Of a stretch of 64,000 nucleotides of DNA, positions 26,985-36,702 are shown piece by piece. The stretch is from Alcanivorax sp. REN37. Lineage in GTDB: Bacteria > Pseudomonadota > Gammaproteobacteria > Pseudomonadales > Alcanivoracaceae. Under the pieces are notes generated by a model. The model had not been told where the DNA came from. It searched no databases and saw only the letters and a list, made by a program, of their open reading frames with translations. The DNA lies in assembly GCF_041102775.1 (NCBI RefSeq), contig NZ_JBGCUO010000001.1, forward strand, positions 1,860,001-1,924,000. Direction: 5' to 3'. The translations under genes were made by a program, and so were the position numbers. How positions within the stretch are numbered: position 1 is the first letter of the stretch; every line of letters begins with the position of its first letter.

Positions 26985-27991
26985 TCGTCCAACGGCATTG
27001 CGGCCTGCCCCGGCAGCAGTGCCTGCACATTCTTGCGCGCCACCCGATCGGCCACCGCCGACGGGAGCGCCGCCAAGAACGGCTCGAAGCTGTGCATGAT
27101 GTTGCCCAGATTACCGAACCGCCCCACCACATCGGAACCGATCACGAAACGTTGCGGCCAGCGGCTGACCAGCGCCACCCAGTCCGGGTCGGGTCGCCCT
27201 TCCTGATCCAGCAGATAGGGCTCCAGCACTGTCCAGGACAGGTCCACGTATAGGTTCGGATAGCGTTTGAGCAACTGCTCCACCGTCTCACCCAACTTCG
27301 GCAGCGCTCCTTGGTGGCGGTGGATCTCGGCGCTGGTGCCGGCATGGGCCCAGATGAATCGGGTATCCGGCGCCGCCGCCAGCGCCTCTTCCAGCTCCGA
27401 CAGGTAAATGAAACTGCGCTCACGCTTGGACGTCAGATTGCTATGCAGCAGCACCGGCAGATCGTGCTGCGCCGCTAGCCGGTATACCGCGATCAACGCC
27501 GGATGGTTGGCGCGGGCGGTCTCGCCGTCGGTCAGCGCGGTCAGGTCATCGTGGCGGGTGAGGATCTCACCGATCCCCTGCCAGCGGTTCGGGTACGCCT
27601 CGATCATGCGCCGCACATGTTCCACCGCATTCAAGTCCGTGGGATTGAAGCCGGACATGAAGGGGTACAGCCGCCGCTGCTGGGCGGCAGGCAACGCATC
27701 AAGCGCAGCGATTAGTAGCGGATCAGCGGCGCTGTAGTAATACACCGGCGCTTCATCGCCCATGTAATAGCGCGGCTCACGTGGGGCGTCTTCTTCCCAC
27801 TTTTTGGTGACCGGCAGGCCGAGTACCACCGCCGCTTCGATATCGGCCGCGTCCATGGCGTCGAGCAGCGTCTCCAAACCATCGCTGTCATGCAGGAAGT
27901 TAACGTGATGCAAATGAGCGTCAATGGTCGGGCGGGCAGCAGCCAGCGGTATTGCAATCAGCAGCAACAGCAGCGCCGTCAGGCGAGTCAT
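26981..27991 (-). CDS. Secreted amidohydrolase-family (TIM-barrel) protein
   Basis: 336 residues with an N-terminal signal peptide ([16 protein letters not shown]). A metal-dependent hydrolase barrel follows: TIDAHLHH at the barrel start, [22 protein letters not shown] and FVIGSDVVG, the pattern of amidohydrolase-2 family enzymes. The first metal motif HLH and the late GSD are visible. Export of such an enzyme suggests an extracytoplasmic substrate, not identifiable here. The ATG at 27991 follows AAGGAGG. Confidence 0.85.
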   Translation of the reverse strand: MTRLTALLLLLIAIPLAAARPTIDAHLHHVNFLHDSDGLETLLDAMDAADIEAAVVLGLPVTKKWEEDAPREPRYYMGDEAPVYYYSAADPLLIAALDALPAAQQRRLYPFMSGFNPTDLNAVEHVRRMIEAYPNRWQGIGEILTRHDDLTALTDGETARANHPALIAVYRLAAQHDLPVLLHSNLTSKRERSFIYLSELEEALAAAPDTRFIWAHAGTSAEIHRHQGALPKLGETVEQLLKRYPNLYVDLSWTVLEPYLLDQEGRPDPDWVALVSRWPQRFVIGSDVVGRFGNLGNIMHSFEPFLAALPSAVADRVARKNVQALLPGQAAMPLDD

Positions 27992-28073
27992 GGCGTCCTC
28001 CTTCAACAGCAGGTCGACGCTGAACCCTAGGGCATCGCCGCCGGCGCTGCTGTTAAATTCCGCCCAAATGCGA

Positions 28074-28098
28074 CATGGCCCGGCAAAGCCGGGCCATG
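28074..28098. terminator. Perfect 11-bp hairpin downstream of rluB
   Basis: CATGGCCCGGC, AAA, then the exact complement. It lies 11 bases past the rluB stop on minus. No T-run, so termination is uncertain. Confidence 0.55.
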
Positions 28099-28109
28099 GA
28101 TGTGGACAG

Positions 28110-28952
28110 TCAGCGGCGGTAAGGCCCGCGTCGTGCCTTGCGCGGCGGTGCCGCCTCGGCGCGACGGGTGCGCAGCCGTGCCCGGCCGTAAAGCCCGGTG
28201 TACTGCTTGCCCTTCAGGTCCACTTTCTCCGCCAGCTTCTGCATGTCCTCAGCAGTGAGGTCCATCCATCGGCCGGTGCGCAGCTGCGGCGGCAGCGTCA
28301 GGTCACCGAAACGGATACGGATCAGACGCGCCACTTCCAGCTCCTGGGAGGCAAACAGACGCCGCACTTCGCGGTACTTACCACCCACCAGGGAGACCCG
28401 GTACCAACGGTTGCTGCCTTCCTCAGCGCCACCGGCATCGGTGATGCTCTGGAACTTCGACGGACCGTCTTCCAGCGCCACGCCATCCAGCATCGCCTGG
28501 CGCTTGGCATCGGTCAGTTCACCATGGACTCGCACCGCGTACTCGCGCACGAAACCATTGGACGGGTGCATCAGCCGATGTGCCAATTCGCCATCGGTAG
28601 TGAACAGCAACAGACCGGAGGTGTTGATGTCCAACCGCCCAACCTGCACCCAACGGGTGCCCTTGAGGCGCGGCAGGTTGTCGAACACGGTCGGTCGGCC
28701 TTCCGGGTCGTTGCGTGAGCACACCTCCCCGGCCGGCTTGTGGTACATGATCACCCGACGCTCTACTTCTTCAGCGTCCTGGGTGCGGACAATATGCCCA
28801 TCCACGCGAATTACATCCTCTGCTTCGACCCGGTCACCCAGGGTCGCGATCTTGCCATTGACGGAAACCCGTCCTGCGCTGATCCAGGTTTCCAGCTCAC
28901 GACGGGAGCCCAACCCAGTACGGGCCAGGACTTTCTGCAGTTTTTCACTCAT
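28110..28952 (-). CDS. rluB: 23S rRNA pseudouridine synthase RluB
   Basis: Modifies U2605 of 23S rRNA in E. coli numbering. The 280-residue product begins with an S4 RNA-binding domain (KLQKVLARTGLGSRRELE), followed by the RsuA/RluB catalytic motif GRLDINTSGLLLFT with its Asp. A basic tail rich in R and K ends the protein. The ATG at 28952 overlaps the scpB stop by 8 bases. Last gene of the trpS-scpA-scpB-rluB run. Confidence 0.93.
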   Translation of the reverse strand: MSEKLQKVLARTGLGSRRELETWISAGRVSVNGKIATLGDRVEAEDVIRVDGHIVRTQDAEEVERRVIMYHKPAGEVCSRNDPEGRPTVFDNLPRLKGTRWVQVGRLDINTSGLLLFTTDGELAHRLMHPSNGFVREYAVRVHGELTDAKRQAMLDGVALEDGPSKFQSITDAGGAEEGSNRWYRVSLVGGKYREVRRLFASQELEVARLIRIRFGDLTLPPQLRTGRWMDLTAEDMQKLAEKVDLKGKQYTGLYGRARLRTRRAEAAPPRKARRGPYRR

Positions 28953-29772
28953 GCTCTTGATCGGCTCCAGCGGTGGGCGGTATGCCTGCCGCTTCAATGG
29001 CCTCCTCCGGCGACGAAGGCTTGCGACGGTACTGGGCGTCGAAATCCGCCAGCAGCGCGTCTACCTTGTCCATGTCCAGCAAATCGGACTCGTCGATGTC
29101 GACATCGTCTTCCAGTTCCGGGAAACCGGACAGGCTCTGTGGCCCTTCTCCTGATTCCCCTGCAGCGCCGTCATTGCCGTCGAGACCCTCAGCAGAACCG
29201 ATCCCGTCAGGGCGATCGTCCAGTGGCAGCTCTTGGTTGAGCTTGTCCAGATCCTTGATCTCCGCCAGTGGCGGTAGATCCTCGAGGCTTTTCAAATCAA
29301 AATAATCCAGAAACTGCCGGGTGGTGGCATACATCGCCGGCCGTCCCGGTACATCACGGTGACCCACCACCCGCGCCCAGCCCCGCTCCAGCAGGGTCTT
29401 GACGATCTGGGTGCTCACCGCCACGCCGCGGATGTCTTCAATTTCACCGCGTGTGATCGGTTGCCGATAGGCCATCAGCGCCAAAGTTTCGAGGATCGCG
29501 CGACTGTAACGCGGCGCTTTTTCCTGCCACAGGCGGCTGACCCACGGGCCCATTTCCTTGCGCACCTGGAAGCGGAAGCCGGAGCTGACTTCACGCAATT
29601 CCACGCCACGCTCGGCGTAGTCTTCAGCCAATGCTTCCAACGCCTTGCTCAGCGTGGTGCGGTCCGGCCGCTCGGCCTCATCGAACAGGATCAGCAGCGC
29701 ATCGCGATCCAACGGCGCGTCAGCAGCAAAAATGGCGGCTTCGATAATGCGCTTGATCTGCTCCGCTTCCAC
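28945..29772 (-). CDS. scpB: Segregation and condensation protein B
   Basis: Winged-helix subunit of the SMC-ScpAB condensin-like complex. 275 residues: core about 1-180 (IIEAAIFAADAPLDRDALL, ETLALMAYRQPITRGEIEDIRG), then an acidic tail rich in D and E that is longer than in many homologues. GTG start preceded by GGGAGG at 6 bases. It lies 32 bases after scpA. Confidence 0.93.
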   Translation of the reverse strand: MEAEQIKRIIEAAIFAADAPLDRDALLILFDEAERPDRTTLSKALEALAEDYAERGVELREVSSGFRFQVRKEMGPWVSRLWQEKAPRYSRAILETLALMAYRQPITRGEIEDIRGVAVSTQIVKTLLERGWARVVGHRDVPGRPAMYATTRQFLDYFDLKSLEDLPPLAEIKDLDKLNQELPLDDRPDGIGSAEGLDGNDGAAGESGEGPQSLSGFPELEDDVDIDESDLLDMDKVDALLADFDAQYRRKPSSPEEAIEAAGIPPTAGADQEHE

Positions 29773-29804
29773 CGCGGCCTCCCTCGCTGAGTAACCGAAC
29801 GGCC

Positions 29805-30821
29805 TTAAATCAGGCCGTCATCCTCGGGCCACAGGCCCTGTTCCAATTCCTGCTCCAGCTCCTCGTCAATGAGCAGCGGGGCTTGTTCTGGTTCCGGCTC
29901 CGGTTCGTACACGCTCTCGCCGGTATCCTGTTCTGCCGCCTCGTCGTGATCGTCGCCCGGCTCCAGCACCACAGTGCGTGCCTTGACGTGAATCGGACTG
30001 TAAGCATCGTGCTGGATCAGTTCGATCAGCCCACTTTTGACCAACTCCAGCACCGCCAAGAAGGTCACCACCACGCCGGCGCGCCCTTCCTCAAACGGAA
30101 ACAGTGCCACAAACGGCATAAACTCACGATCACGCAGGGTATCGAGCACGATGCCCATGCGCTCGCGGGTAGACAGCTTCTCACGCGAGATGGTGTGACT
30201 CTCGAACAGGTCCGCACGATGCAGCACGTCTTTGAACGCCAACAGCAATTCGCGCAGGTCCACATCCGGCTCCGGCCGCGCGCGACTGTACTCTGGTCGG
30301 CGCGCGTCGGCGATGAAAATATCCCGCTCTAAGCGCGGCAAGGCGTCAATGTTCTCCGCCGCCTTCTTGAAGCGTTCGTATTCTTGCAACCGGCGAATCA
30401 ATTCTGCGCGCGGGTCTTCGCCTTCGTCGTCCTCATCGGCCTTCGGTCGCGGCAGCAGCATCCGCGACTTGATCTCGCCCAGCAGCGCGGCCATCACCAA
30501 GTACTCGGCCGCCAGCTCGAAGTTCATCGACTTCATCAGCTCGACGTATTCCATGTACTGGGTGGTGATCTGCGCCACCGGCACATCGAGGATGTCCAGA
30601 TTCTGGCGCTTGATCAGGTACAGCAGTAAATCCAGCGGCCCTTCAAACGCCTCGAGAAACACCTCCAGCGCGTCGGGCGGAATGTACAAATCGTCTGGCA
30701 GCTTGGTGATGGCCTGGCCATAGACCAGCCCGAACGGCATTTCACCTTGGCGCGGCGCCTCAGCCACCGCCGCTTCGGCGGCCGGGAGAGCGTCCAGTTC
30801 CTGCTGCGGAAGGTCGCTCAC
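29805..30821 (-). CDS. scpA: Segregation and condensation protein A
   Basis: Kleisin subunit linking ScpB to the SMC ATPase. 338 residues with FEGPLDLLLYLIKRQNLDILDVPV near 57-80 and a C-terminal winged-helix region, then an acidic E/P-rich tail. The GTG at 30821 lies 8 bases after trpS. An internal ATG at 30740 (MPFGLVYG), with AAGG upstream, is a possible alternative start. Confidence 0.92.
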   Translation of the reverse strand: MSDLPQQELDALPAAEAAVAEAPRQGEMPFGLVYGQAITKLPDDLYIPPDALEVFLEAFEGPLDLLLYLIKRQNLDILDVPVAQITTQYMEYVELMKSMNFELAAEYLVMAALLGEIKSRMLLPRPKADEDDEGEDPRAELIRRLQEYERFKKAAENIDALPRLERDIFIADARRPEYSRARPEPDVDLRELLLAFKDVLHRADLFESHTISREKLSTRERMGIVLDTLRDREFMPFVALFPFEEGRAGVVVTFLAVLELVKSGLIELIQHDAYSPIHVKARTVVLEPGDDHDEAAEQDTGESVYEPEPEPEQAPLLIDEELEQELEQGLWPEDDGLI

Positions 30822-30829
30822 GGCACGGC

Positions 30830-32044
30830 TCAGCGGTACTGCAGACCCATGGCGGAGCGAACCTCCACCAGGGTGGCACGGGCCGCCTCGCGGGCGTCTT
30901 CGCTGCCGGCCTTGACGATGCTGCGCACCAAGTCCGGATCACGCTCGTGTTCTTCGGCACGGCGGCGAATCGGCTCCAGTTCGGCCTGCACTGCGTCGAT
31001 CACCGGCTTCTTACAATCCAGGCAGCCGATGCTGGCAGAGGTACATCCTTCACGCACCCACGCGCGCGTTTGGTCGTCGGTGTACACCTCGTGCAGCTGA
31101 TACACCGGGCAGCGCTCCGGATTGCCGGGATCGGTACGGCGCACCCGCGCCGGGTCGGTGGGCATGCGCTTGAGCTTGTCAGCAATCGAATCCGGTTCTT
31201 CGCGCAAGCTGATGAAGTTGCCGTAAGACTTCGACATCTTCTGGCCGTCCAGACCTGGCATTTTCGATGCCGGCGTGAACAGTGCCTGCGGCTCCGGCAA
31301 AATCACTTTGCCGCCACCCTCAAGGTCGCCCAGCAGTCGCTCGCGATCGCCAAGCGTGATGTTGGCCTGTTCGCGCACCAACGCTTGGGCCACCGCCAGC
31401 GCATCTTCATCGCCCTGCTCAAGGAATTTACGGCGGTTGTCTTGGTAGATGCGCGCCTGCTTCTTGCCCATCTTGCGCAGCGCCCCGGCCACCGCTTCTT
31501 CGAAGCCCGGCTCACGGCCGTACAGATGGTTGAAGCGGCGCGCCAGCTCGCGGGTGATCTCCACGTGCGAGGTCTGGTCCGCCCCCACCGGCACATAGCC
31601 GGCGCGGTAGATCAGGATGTCGGACGCCATCAACAGCGGATAGCCAAGGAAGCCGTAAGTGGACAGGTCCTTCTCGCGCAGCTTCTCGATCTGGTCCTTG
31701 TAGGTCGGCACCCGCTCCAGCCAGCCGAGCGGGGTCATCATCGACATCAGCAGATGCAGCTCCGCGTGTTCCGGCACCTGCGACTGCACAAACAGCGTGG
31801 CCGCGTTCGGGTTCACCCCGGCCGCCAGCCAATCAATCACCATGTCCCAGACGTTGCGCTGGATATTTTCCGGCGATTCATAATCGGTGGTCAGCGCATG
31901 CCAGTCAGCGACAAAGAAGAAGCACTCGTACTCATGCTGCAACCGCACCCAGTTTTTCAGCACGCCGTGGTAATGGCCAAGATGCAAACGTCCGGTAGGA
32001 CGCATGCCCGACAACACGCGCTGCGAAGACACCACTGAGCTCAA
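30830..32044 (-). CDS. trpS: Tryptophanyl-tRNA synthetase with a four-cysteine motif
   Basis: Class I synthetase, 404 residues from a TTG start that has GGAG 6 bases upstream. The HIGH-like LGHY is at 22-25 and KMSKS at 269-273. Compared with short bacterial TrpRS it has an insertion of about 60 residues (around 190-262). C312, C334, C341 and C344 form C-x21-C-x6-C-x2-C, close to the iron-sulfur motif C-x22-C-x6-C-x2-C described in Thermotoga TrpRS. Metal or cluster binding here is inferred. Nearby GTG codons are alternative starts. Confidence 0.93.
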   Translation of the reverse strand: MSSVVSSQRVLSGMRPTGRLHLGHYHGVLKNWVRLQHEYECFFFVADWHALTTDYESPENIQRNVWDMVIDWLAAGVNPNAATLFVQSQVPEHAELHLLMSMMTPLGWLERVPTYKDQIEKLREKDLSTYGFLGYPLLMASDILIYRAGYVPVGADQTSHVEITRELARRFNHLYGREPGFEEAVAGALRKMGKKQARIYQDNRRKFLEQGDEDALAVAQALVREQANITLGDRERLLGDLEGGGKVILPEPQALFTPASKMPGLDGQKMSKSYGNFISLREEPDSIADKLKRMPTDPARVRRTDPGNPERCPVYQLHEVYTDDQTRAWVREGCTSASIGCLDCKKPVIDAVQAELEPIRRRAEEHERDPDLVRSIVKAGSEDAREAARATLVEVRSAMGLQYR

Positions 32045-32158
32045 AACCGACTCCCGATTCGTACGTCTGGAAACAACAGGATAAGAAAGGCGCAAGTATA
32101 GCGGCAGACCGCCGGTCGATGCCATGGACGCGGCGGCTGGAAACCCATGGGTCCTCGG

Positions 32159-32782
32159 TCAGTGGATGCTGTCGAGCGCGCCGGCGCCGGCACGGATCAC
32201 TTCCGGGCCAGTGCCATCGGCCAGTGAGATCACCGAAGTTTCGGTCATGCCGCCAAAGCCGCCATCAATGATCAGGTCCACATGACCATCCAACACGTTG
32301 CGGATGTCCACCGGATCGGTGAGCGGGTACTCATCACCCGGCAGCAGCAGCGTGGACGTCATGATCGGTTCGCCCATCTCCGCCAGCAGCGCTTGGCAGA
32401 TGACATGTTCCGGCACCCGAATACCGATGGTGCGCTTCTTCGGGTGCATCAGCCGGCGCGGCACTTCGTTGGTGCCACGCAGGATCCAGGTGTAAGCCCC
32501 CGGCGTGTGCGCTTTCAGCAGCCGATAGTCAGAGTTCTCCACCTTGGCATAGGGCGCCAGCGCCGACAGGTCCTGGCACAACAACGTGAACTGGTGCTTG
32601 TCATCCAGCCGGCGCAAGCGCACCAGTCGATCCAATGCGGCTTTCTCGCCGATGCCGCAGCCCAGCGCATAGGTGGTGTCGGTGGGGTAAGCAATCAGTC
32701 CGCCGCCGCGTAGCACTTCAACCGCTTCGCGCACCAAGCGCGGCTGGGGGGTTTCCGGATGGATGTGCAGTACCTTGGTCAT
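32159..32782 (-). CDS. yciO: YciO/YrdC/Sua5-family protein
   Basis: 207-residue protein with the YrdC-fold signature GGGLIAYPTDTTYALGC and the RLRRLDDKHQFTLLC motif. YrdC/Sua5 relatives make threonylcarbamoyl-AMP for tRNA t6A. The YciO branch, recognised here by length and by the neighbouring trpS and PHP genes, has an uncertain role. The ATG follows GAGG. Confidence 0.9.
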   Translation of the reverse strand: MTKVLHIHPETPQPRLVREAVEVLRGGGLIAYPTDTTYALGCGIGEKAALDRLVRLRRLDDKHQFTLLCQDLSALAPYAKVENSDYRLLKAHTPGAYTWILRGTNEVPRRLMHPKKRTIGIRVPEHVICQALLAEMGEPIMTSTLLLPGDEYPLTDPVDIRNVLDGHVDLIIDGGFGGMTETSVISLADGTGPEVIRAGAGALDSIH

Positions 32783-32840
32783 GATCGGCTCCTCGCAGAC
32801 CGTTGGAACGCCGCCGCACTGCGCCGGACGATAAGCAGAA

Positions 32841-33725
32841 TTATGGCGCTGCCGTCACCGGTGGAACAGCGGCAGCGGCCGGTAGCGGGGTACGGAACAG
32901 CTCCCACACCGGCTGCACACCGGGTGGGAACGGCGGCACCCGGCCCAGCTCCAGCCACAGCTGCGCCGGAGTATGGAAGTCAGACCCACCGGAGGCGTGT
33001 AGCGGGAAATCACGCAGGCACTCCACCATCAGTTGTTGCTGCGGCGGGCTCATACGCGGCAGCGCCACTTCCAACGCTTGGCCACCGGCGTCACAAAACT
33101 CAGCCAGCAACTGGCGCAGCTTGCGCCGCGTCAGCCCGTAGCGCACCGGGTGAGCAATGGCCGCCACGCCGCCGGCCTCCCGCACCACCGTGACCGCTTC
33201 AGTGAGCGACGCCCAGGGCGTGCGCACGAACGCCGCCTGGCCTTGCTTGAGGAAACGATTGAAGGCGTGCGCTTCATCGCGCACTTTCCCTTCCGTCACC
33301 AACATGCGCGCAAACCACGGCCGCCCCGGCGCCGGCGTGCCAGCCAGCGCCGCTGCCTTGTCATAGCTCAATGCCATACCGGCGGCGCGGTCGAGCCGCG
33401 CGCCGATCTGGCGGGCACGGGTTTCACGGGCCTGTTGCTGACTGGCCACCAGCGCCCGCATAGCCGGGTGCTCTGGGTCCATATCGAGCCCCACCAGGTG
33501 CAGCTCGCGACCCTGCCAATCCACCGACAGCTCAATGCCCGGCACCAGCGTAACCCCATGCTGCTGGGCAGCGGCCCGCGCCTCCGGCAACCCGGCCAGC
33601 GTGTCGTGGTCGGTCAGCGCCAACAGCTGCACGCCCTGCTCTGCCGCACGCGCCACCAAGGCCGCCGGGGACAAGGCACCGTCGGAGGCAAGACTGTGGC
33701 AATGGAGATCGTAACGGAGCGTCAT
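32841..33725 (-). CDS. PHP-domain phosphoesterase (RNase AM/YciV-like)
   Basis: 294 residues with the full set of PHP metal motifs: DLHCHS with H8 and H10, LTDHDT, GIELS, IAHPVRYG and GGSDFH. E. coli YciV (RNase AM) trims 5' ends of rRNA and other RNA; assignment to that activity is by family and synteny with yciO and trpS. The ATG at 33725 starts directly with the PHP strand; an upstream extension is not supported. Confidence 0.9.
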   Translation of the reverse strand: MTLRYDLHCHSLASDGALSPAALVARAAEQGVQLLALTDHDTLAGLPEARAAAQQHGVTLVPGIELSVDWQGRELHLVGLDMDPEHPAMRALVASQQQARETRARQIGARLDRAAGMALSYDKAAALAGTPAPGRPWFARMLVTEGKVRDEAHAFNRFLKQGQAAFVRTPWASLTEAVTVVREAGGVAAIAHPVRYGLTRRKLRQLLAEFCDAGGQALEVALPRMSPPQQQLMVECLRDFPLHASGGSDFHTPAQLWLELGRVPPFPPGVQPVWELFRTPLPAAAAVPPVTAAP

Positions 33726-33828
33726 GGGCGGCACGTCAGCGGTTCGGGCGGCGCAGCATAACATGGACACGCTGTTCTCCGCCGGGGCCTTCCATTACCA
33801 TCGAACACCGAATCGTTTCGGAGCCGGC

Positions 33829-34431
33829 ATGAAAAAGCTGTTCGACTACCTCCCCGTGGTGGTGTTCTTCGTGGTGTATTTCGCCACTGGGCGGGATATT
33901 TACCCCGCGACTTGGGGCATCTTGGTGGCCAGTGCGGTGCAAATCGTTGCCGGCTGGCTGGTGTGGCGCAAGGTCGAACGACTGCACTTGCTGGTGTTTG
34001 CCATCACCTTGGTATTCGGTGGCCTGACGCTGGTGCTGCACGACGACGTGTTCATCAAGTGGCGGCCAACTGTTATTTACGGCGTGCTGGCCACGGTGCT
34101 GTTGGGCGGTCTGCTGCTGCGCGAACGGTCGCTGCTGCAACGGCTCAGCGAACGCATGATGATCAGCAGCCTCGGCCGCGTGGTACCGCTGACCAGCGGT
34201 GATTGGCGTTGGCTCAATTGCGCGCTGATCGGCTATTTCTCGCTGCTCGCCTTCCTCAATATCTATGTGGCCTACCGCTTCAGCACCGACTTCTGGGTCA
34301 ATTTCAAATTGATCGGCTTCACGGTACTGAACTTCGGCTTCTATATCGGCTTGTTCGCCTGGATCTACAAACGCCTGCCGGCGGATGAGCGCGCACGCCT
34401 GTTCGAAGAGCGGCGCCCGCCGCAATCCTGA
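33829..34431 (+). CDS. yciB: Inner-membrane septation protein YciB
   Basis: 200-residue polytopic membrane protein with about five helices. It starts MKKLFDYLPVVVFFVVYF and contains FIKWRPTVIYG and FWVNFKLIG, both hallmarks of YciB/IspZ, which is linked to cell envelope synthesis at division. The ATG at 33829 is preferred because the 35 upstream residues are not hydrophobic and overlap the divergent PHP gene start region. Followed by yciI 12 bases on. Confidence 0.93.
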   Translation: MKKLFDYLPVVVFFVVYFATGRDIYPATWGILVASAVQIVAGWLVWRKVERLHLLVFAITLVFGGLTLVLHDDVFIKWRPTVIYGVLATVLLGGLLLRERSLLQRLSERMMISSLGRVVPLTSGDWRWLNCALIGYFSLLAFLNIYVAYRFSTDFWVNFKLIGFTVLNFGFYIGLFAWIYKRLPADERARLFEERRPPQS

Positions 34432-34443
34432 CCGAGGTTTCCC

Positions 34444-34743
34444 ATGTTCTACGCCATCCTCTGCGAGGACGCTCCCGATACGCTGGCGGCCCGTCTGGCC
34501 GCCCGTCCTGAACATCTGGCTCGACTGCAAGCGCTGCAACAGGCCGGCCGGCTGCTGGTAGCCGGCCCCTGCCCGGCGATCGACAGTGAAGATCCCGGCC
34601 CGGCTGGTTTCACCGGCTCGATTATCATCGCCGAGTTCGACCATTTGGCGGCCGCCCAAGCCTGGGCCGACGCCGATCCCTATCTGGCTGCCGGGGTCTA
34701 TGCGCGGGTGACGGTGAAACCGTTCCGCAAGACGCTGCCCTGA
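34444..34743 (+). CDS. yciI: YciI-like protein
   Basis: 99-residue ferredoxin-like fold protein. It contains [22 protein letters not shown] and a conserved His-Asp pair region ([16 protein letters not shown]), typical of YciI-family proteins, which may be small hydrolases or peroxidase-like enzymes. Next to yciB as in many gammaproteobacteria. The start follows GAGG. Confidence 0.92.
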   Translation: MFYAILCEDAPDTLAARLAARPEHLARLQALQQAGRLLVAGPCPAIDSEDPGPAGFTGSIIIAEFDHLAAAQAWADADPYLAAGVYARVTVKPFRKTLP

Positions 34744-34813
34744 TGTGATGACGGTCATGTCACCCCGTCGTTCGATTTCCTACACTGCGCCACCGTTTCT
34801 AGGAGTTCCGACC

Positions 34814-35494
34814 ATGCGCTTTCCTTTGCTTGCCTGCGGCGCCGCTGCGGCCTTGGCGCTGACCTTCGCCAGCCCGGCTCCGGCCCAGGCCGCCACCGGC
34901 TGGATCGGCGACACTATTTATGTGCCGGTGCGGGCCGGCGCCGGCAACGGCTTCCGCATCGTCCATCGCGGTCTGCGCTCCGGTGCCCAGGTGGAAATCC
35001 TGCAATGGGATAGTGGCGCCGATTGGGTACATATCCGGGGCAGTGGTGTGGACGGCTGGGTCGAGGCGCAGTACATGAGCCGCGAGCCGATCGCCCGCCA
35101 ACTGCTGGAAAAAGCCCAACAACGCGCGAAGGAACTGGAAGCCAGCCACCAAACCCTGCGCCAGCAACTCACCGACATGACCCGCGAACGCGATGCGCTG
35201 GCCACCGACAAGCGCTCACTCAACGATTCACTGAGCGAGCGCAACCAAGCCATGGAGCAGTTGCAGCAAGTAGCCGCTGATCCGCTGCGCCTAGACCAAG
35301 CCAACCGCAAGTTGAATGAAGAGCTGAGCCTGCTGCGCACCGAGCTGGATCAAGTGCGTGCCGAGAATTCTCTGCTGCGTAACGACCGCACCTACCGCGG
35401 TTGGCTGTTCGCCCTGCTGACGGTGTTCAGCGGCGTGGCATTGGGCTGGTACTTCAAGTCTCGCGCCAGCCGCCAGCGCAACAGCTGGGTGTAA
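34814..35494 (+). CDS. SH3-domain, coiled-coil and anchor protein (TIGR04211/YgiM-like)
   Basis: 226 residues: signal peptide to about 22 (PAQA), a bacterial SH3 domain (about 25-90, DTIYVPVRAGAG to GWVEAQYMS), a long coiled coil (about 95-190), and a C-terminal transmembrane helix (WLFALLTVFSGVALGWYF) with a basic end. This is the layout of the TIGR04211 SH3-and-anchor family, predicted to sit in the periplasm held by the C-terminal helix. Function is not known. Confidence 0.88.
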   Translation: MRFPLLACGAAAALALTFASPAPAQAATGWIGDTIYVPVRAGAGNGFRIVHRGLRSGAQVEILQWDSGADWVHIRGSGVDGWVEAQYMSREPIARQLLEKAQQRAKELEASHQTLRQQLTDMTRERDALATDKRSLNDSLSERNQAMEQLQQVAADPLRLDQANRKLNEELSLLRTELDQVRAENSLLRNDRTYRGWLFALLTVFSGVALGWYFKSRASRQRNSWV

Positions 35495-35497
35495 GCC

Positions 35498-36640
35498 TCA
35501 GCGGATCCCGAACAACGTCTCCACCCGCACGACACCACCAAAAGTGGTGTCGTAGCGGCGCTCGCGCGGCCACGCCACATACGGCTCCAGCTCGAAGAAC
35601 ACCCACGGCCGCCAGATATTGCGCCGGTAAGTGGCCCCCACCCGATAATTGTCCACTCGCGTGGTCGGCTCGGTGTGACCATCCGCGCTGACCAGGTAGC
35701 GGATGGCCGCGCGCTGATTCAGCTCACGCGCCAAGGCAGCACTCTGTTGCCACGCCCAGCCAATGCCATCACGGTCGCGCTCGCGGCTGGTTTCGGCGAA
35801 CGACGAGAAGCGCAGCAACTGGTGGCGGCCCATCGGTCGGTCGAAATCCACTACGGAACGAGAGCGGAAACCGCGCTCGTCACGCCAGTCCACGGTTTCG
35901 GTGACACGCCAAGACCAGTTTTCGCTGATCGGCGCGAAGAAGCGATAACGCACTCGGCTATACAGCTTGAGCCGGCTTTGCAGGCCCACATCGAAATCCA
36001 AATCCATGTTGCTGGCTTGGCGCGCTACCCAGCGCAGCCCAGCGCGGGCGCGGTTGCGATCACCGGTGGGCGTGATGTCTTCGATGGTATTGAGACCGGC
36101 GTTGTCATCGCTGAAGTCGCGGTCGCTGGAAAACACCAAACTGAGCCGGTGCTCTAGCGCCGGCAGGTGGGCGCGGACCCGGAAGCGTACGTCGCCTTCC
36201 ACGCCTTCGGCTTCGCGAGCGTGTTCCTGCACCACTACCCGCACCGTGGTGCCGCCGGTCTTGCGCGCCTGATCGTCGGCGTCGCCGAACACGCCGTCCA
36301 GCCATTGGGTTGGCCAGCACAGGCCGCGGGAAAACTTGTAGTGGGTGCGGTCAATCCACTTCAGGCGTTGGTTGCCGGTCCAGGGATCACAGTCCAACGG
36401 CACGCGGTACAGGCCACCGTCGTCCTCGATCTCCACCACCATGGCGCCGTCGGTGTCGCGCACCCAGCCTTCCGGGTCCGGCAACGGGTCGGTGGCACAG
36501 TCCGGGCAGTCATGCGCGGCCAGCACCGGTGCCGACAGCATGCACAGCAACACCCACAGCCCCCGGCGCCAGCGCCGGCTGCCAACCGTGCCCGCGGTGC
36601 CAGTTGCCCCACCCGTTGTCCCCCGCAATGCTGCCGCCAC
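35498..36640 (-). CDS. Predicted outer-membrane barrel-like protein, unrecognised family
   Basis: About 380 residues. A hydrophobic stretch with an A-x-A end (WVLLCMLSAPVLA) suggests export. The mature N-terminus carries CPDC and a further pair of cysteines, then many alternating aromatic strands (RVRYRFFAPISENWSWRVTE, FFELEPYVAWPRER) suggest a beta-barrel. The start is uncertain: a GTG at 36640 opens the frame with weak ribosome-site signal and a G/T/A-rich leader. Convergent with the SH3 gene, 3 bases apart. I do not recognise the family. Confidence 0.65.
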   Translation of the reverse strand: MAAALRGTTGGATGTAGTVGSRRWRRGLWVLLCMLSAPVLAAHDCPDCATDPLPDPEGWVRDTDGAMVVEIEDDGGLYRVPLDCDPWTGNQRLKWIDRTHYKFSRGLCWPTQWLDGVFGDADDQARKTGGTTVRVVVQEHAREAEGVEGDVRFRVRAHLPALEHRLSLVFSSDRDFSDDNAGLNTIEDITPTGDRNRARAGLRWVARQASNMDLDFDVGLQSRLKLYSRVRYRFFAPISENWSWRVTETVDWRDERGFRSRSVVDFDRPMGRHQLLRFSSFAETSRERDRDGIGWAWQQSAALARELNQRAAIRYLVSADGHTEPTTRVDNYRVGATYRRNIWRPWVFFELEPYVAWPRERRYDTTFGGVVRVETLFGIR

Positions 36641-36702
36641 TCAGATTCCCAGATGCCGAAACGCCACAGCATAGCCGCTCGGCTGTGGCATCGCGCAAAA
36701 TT

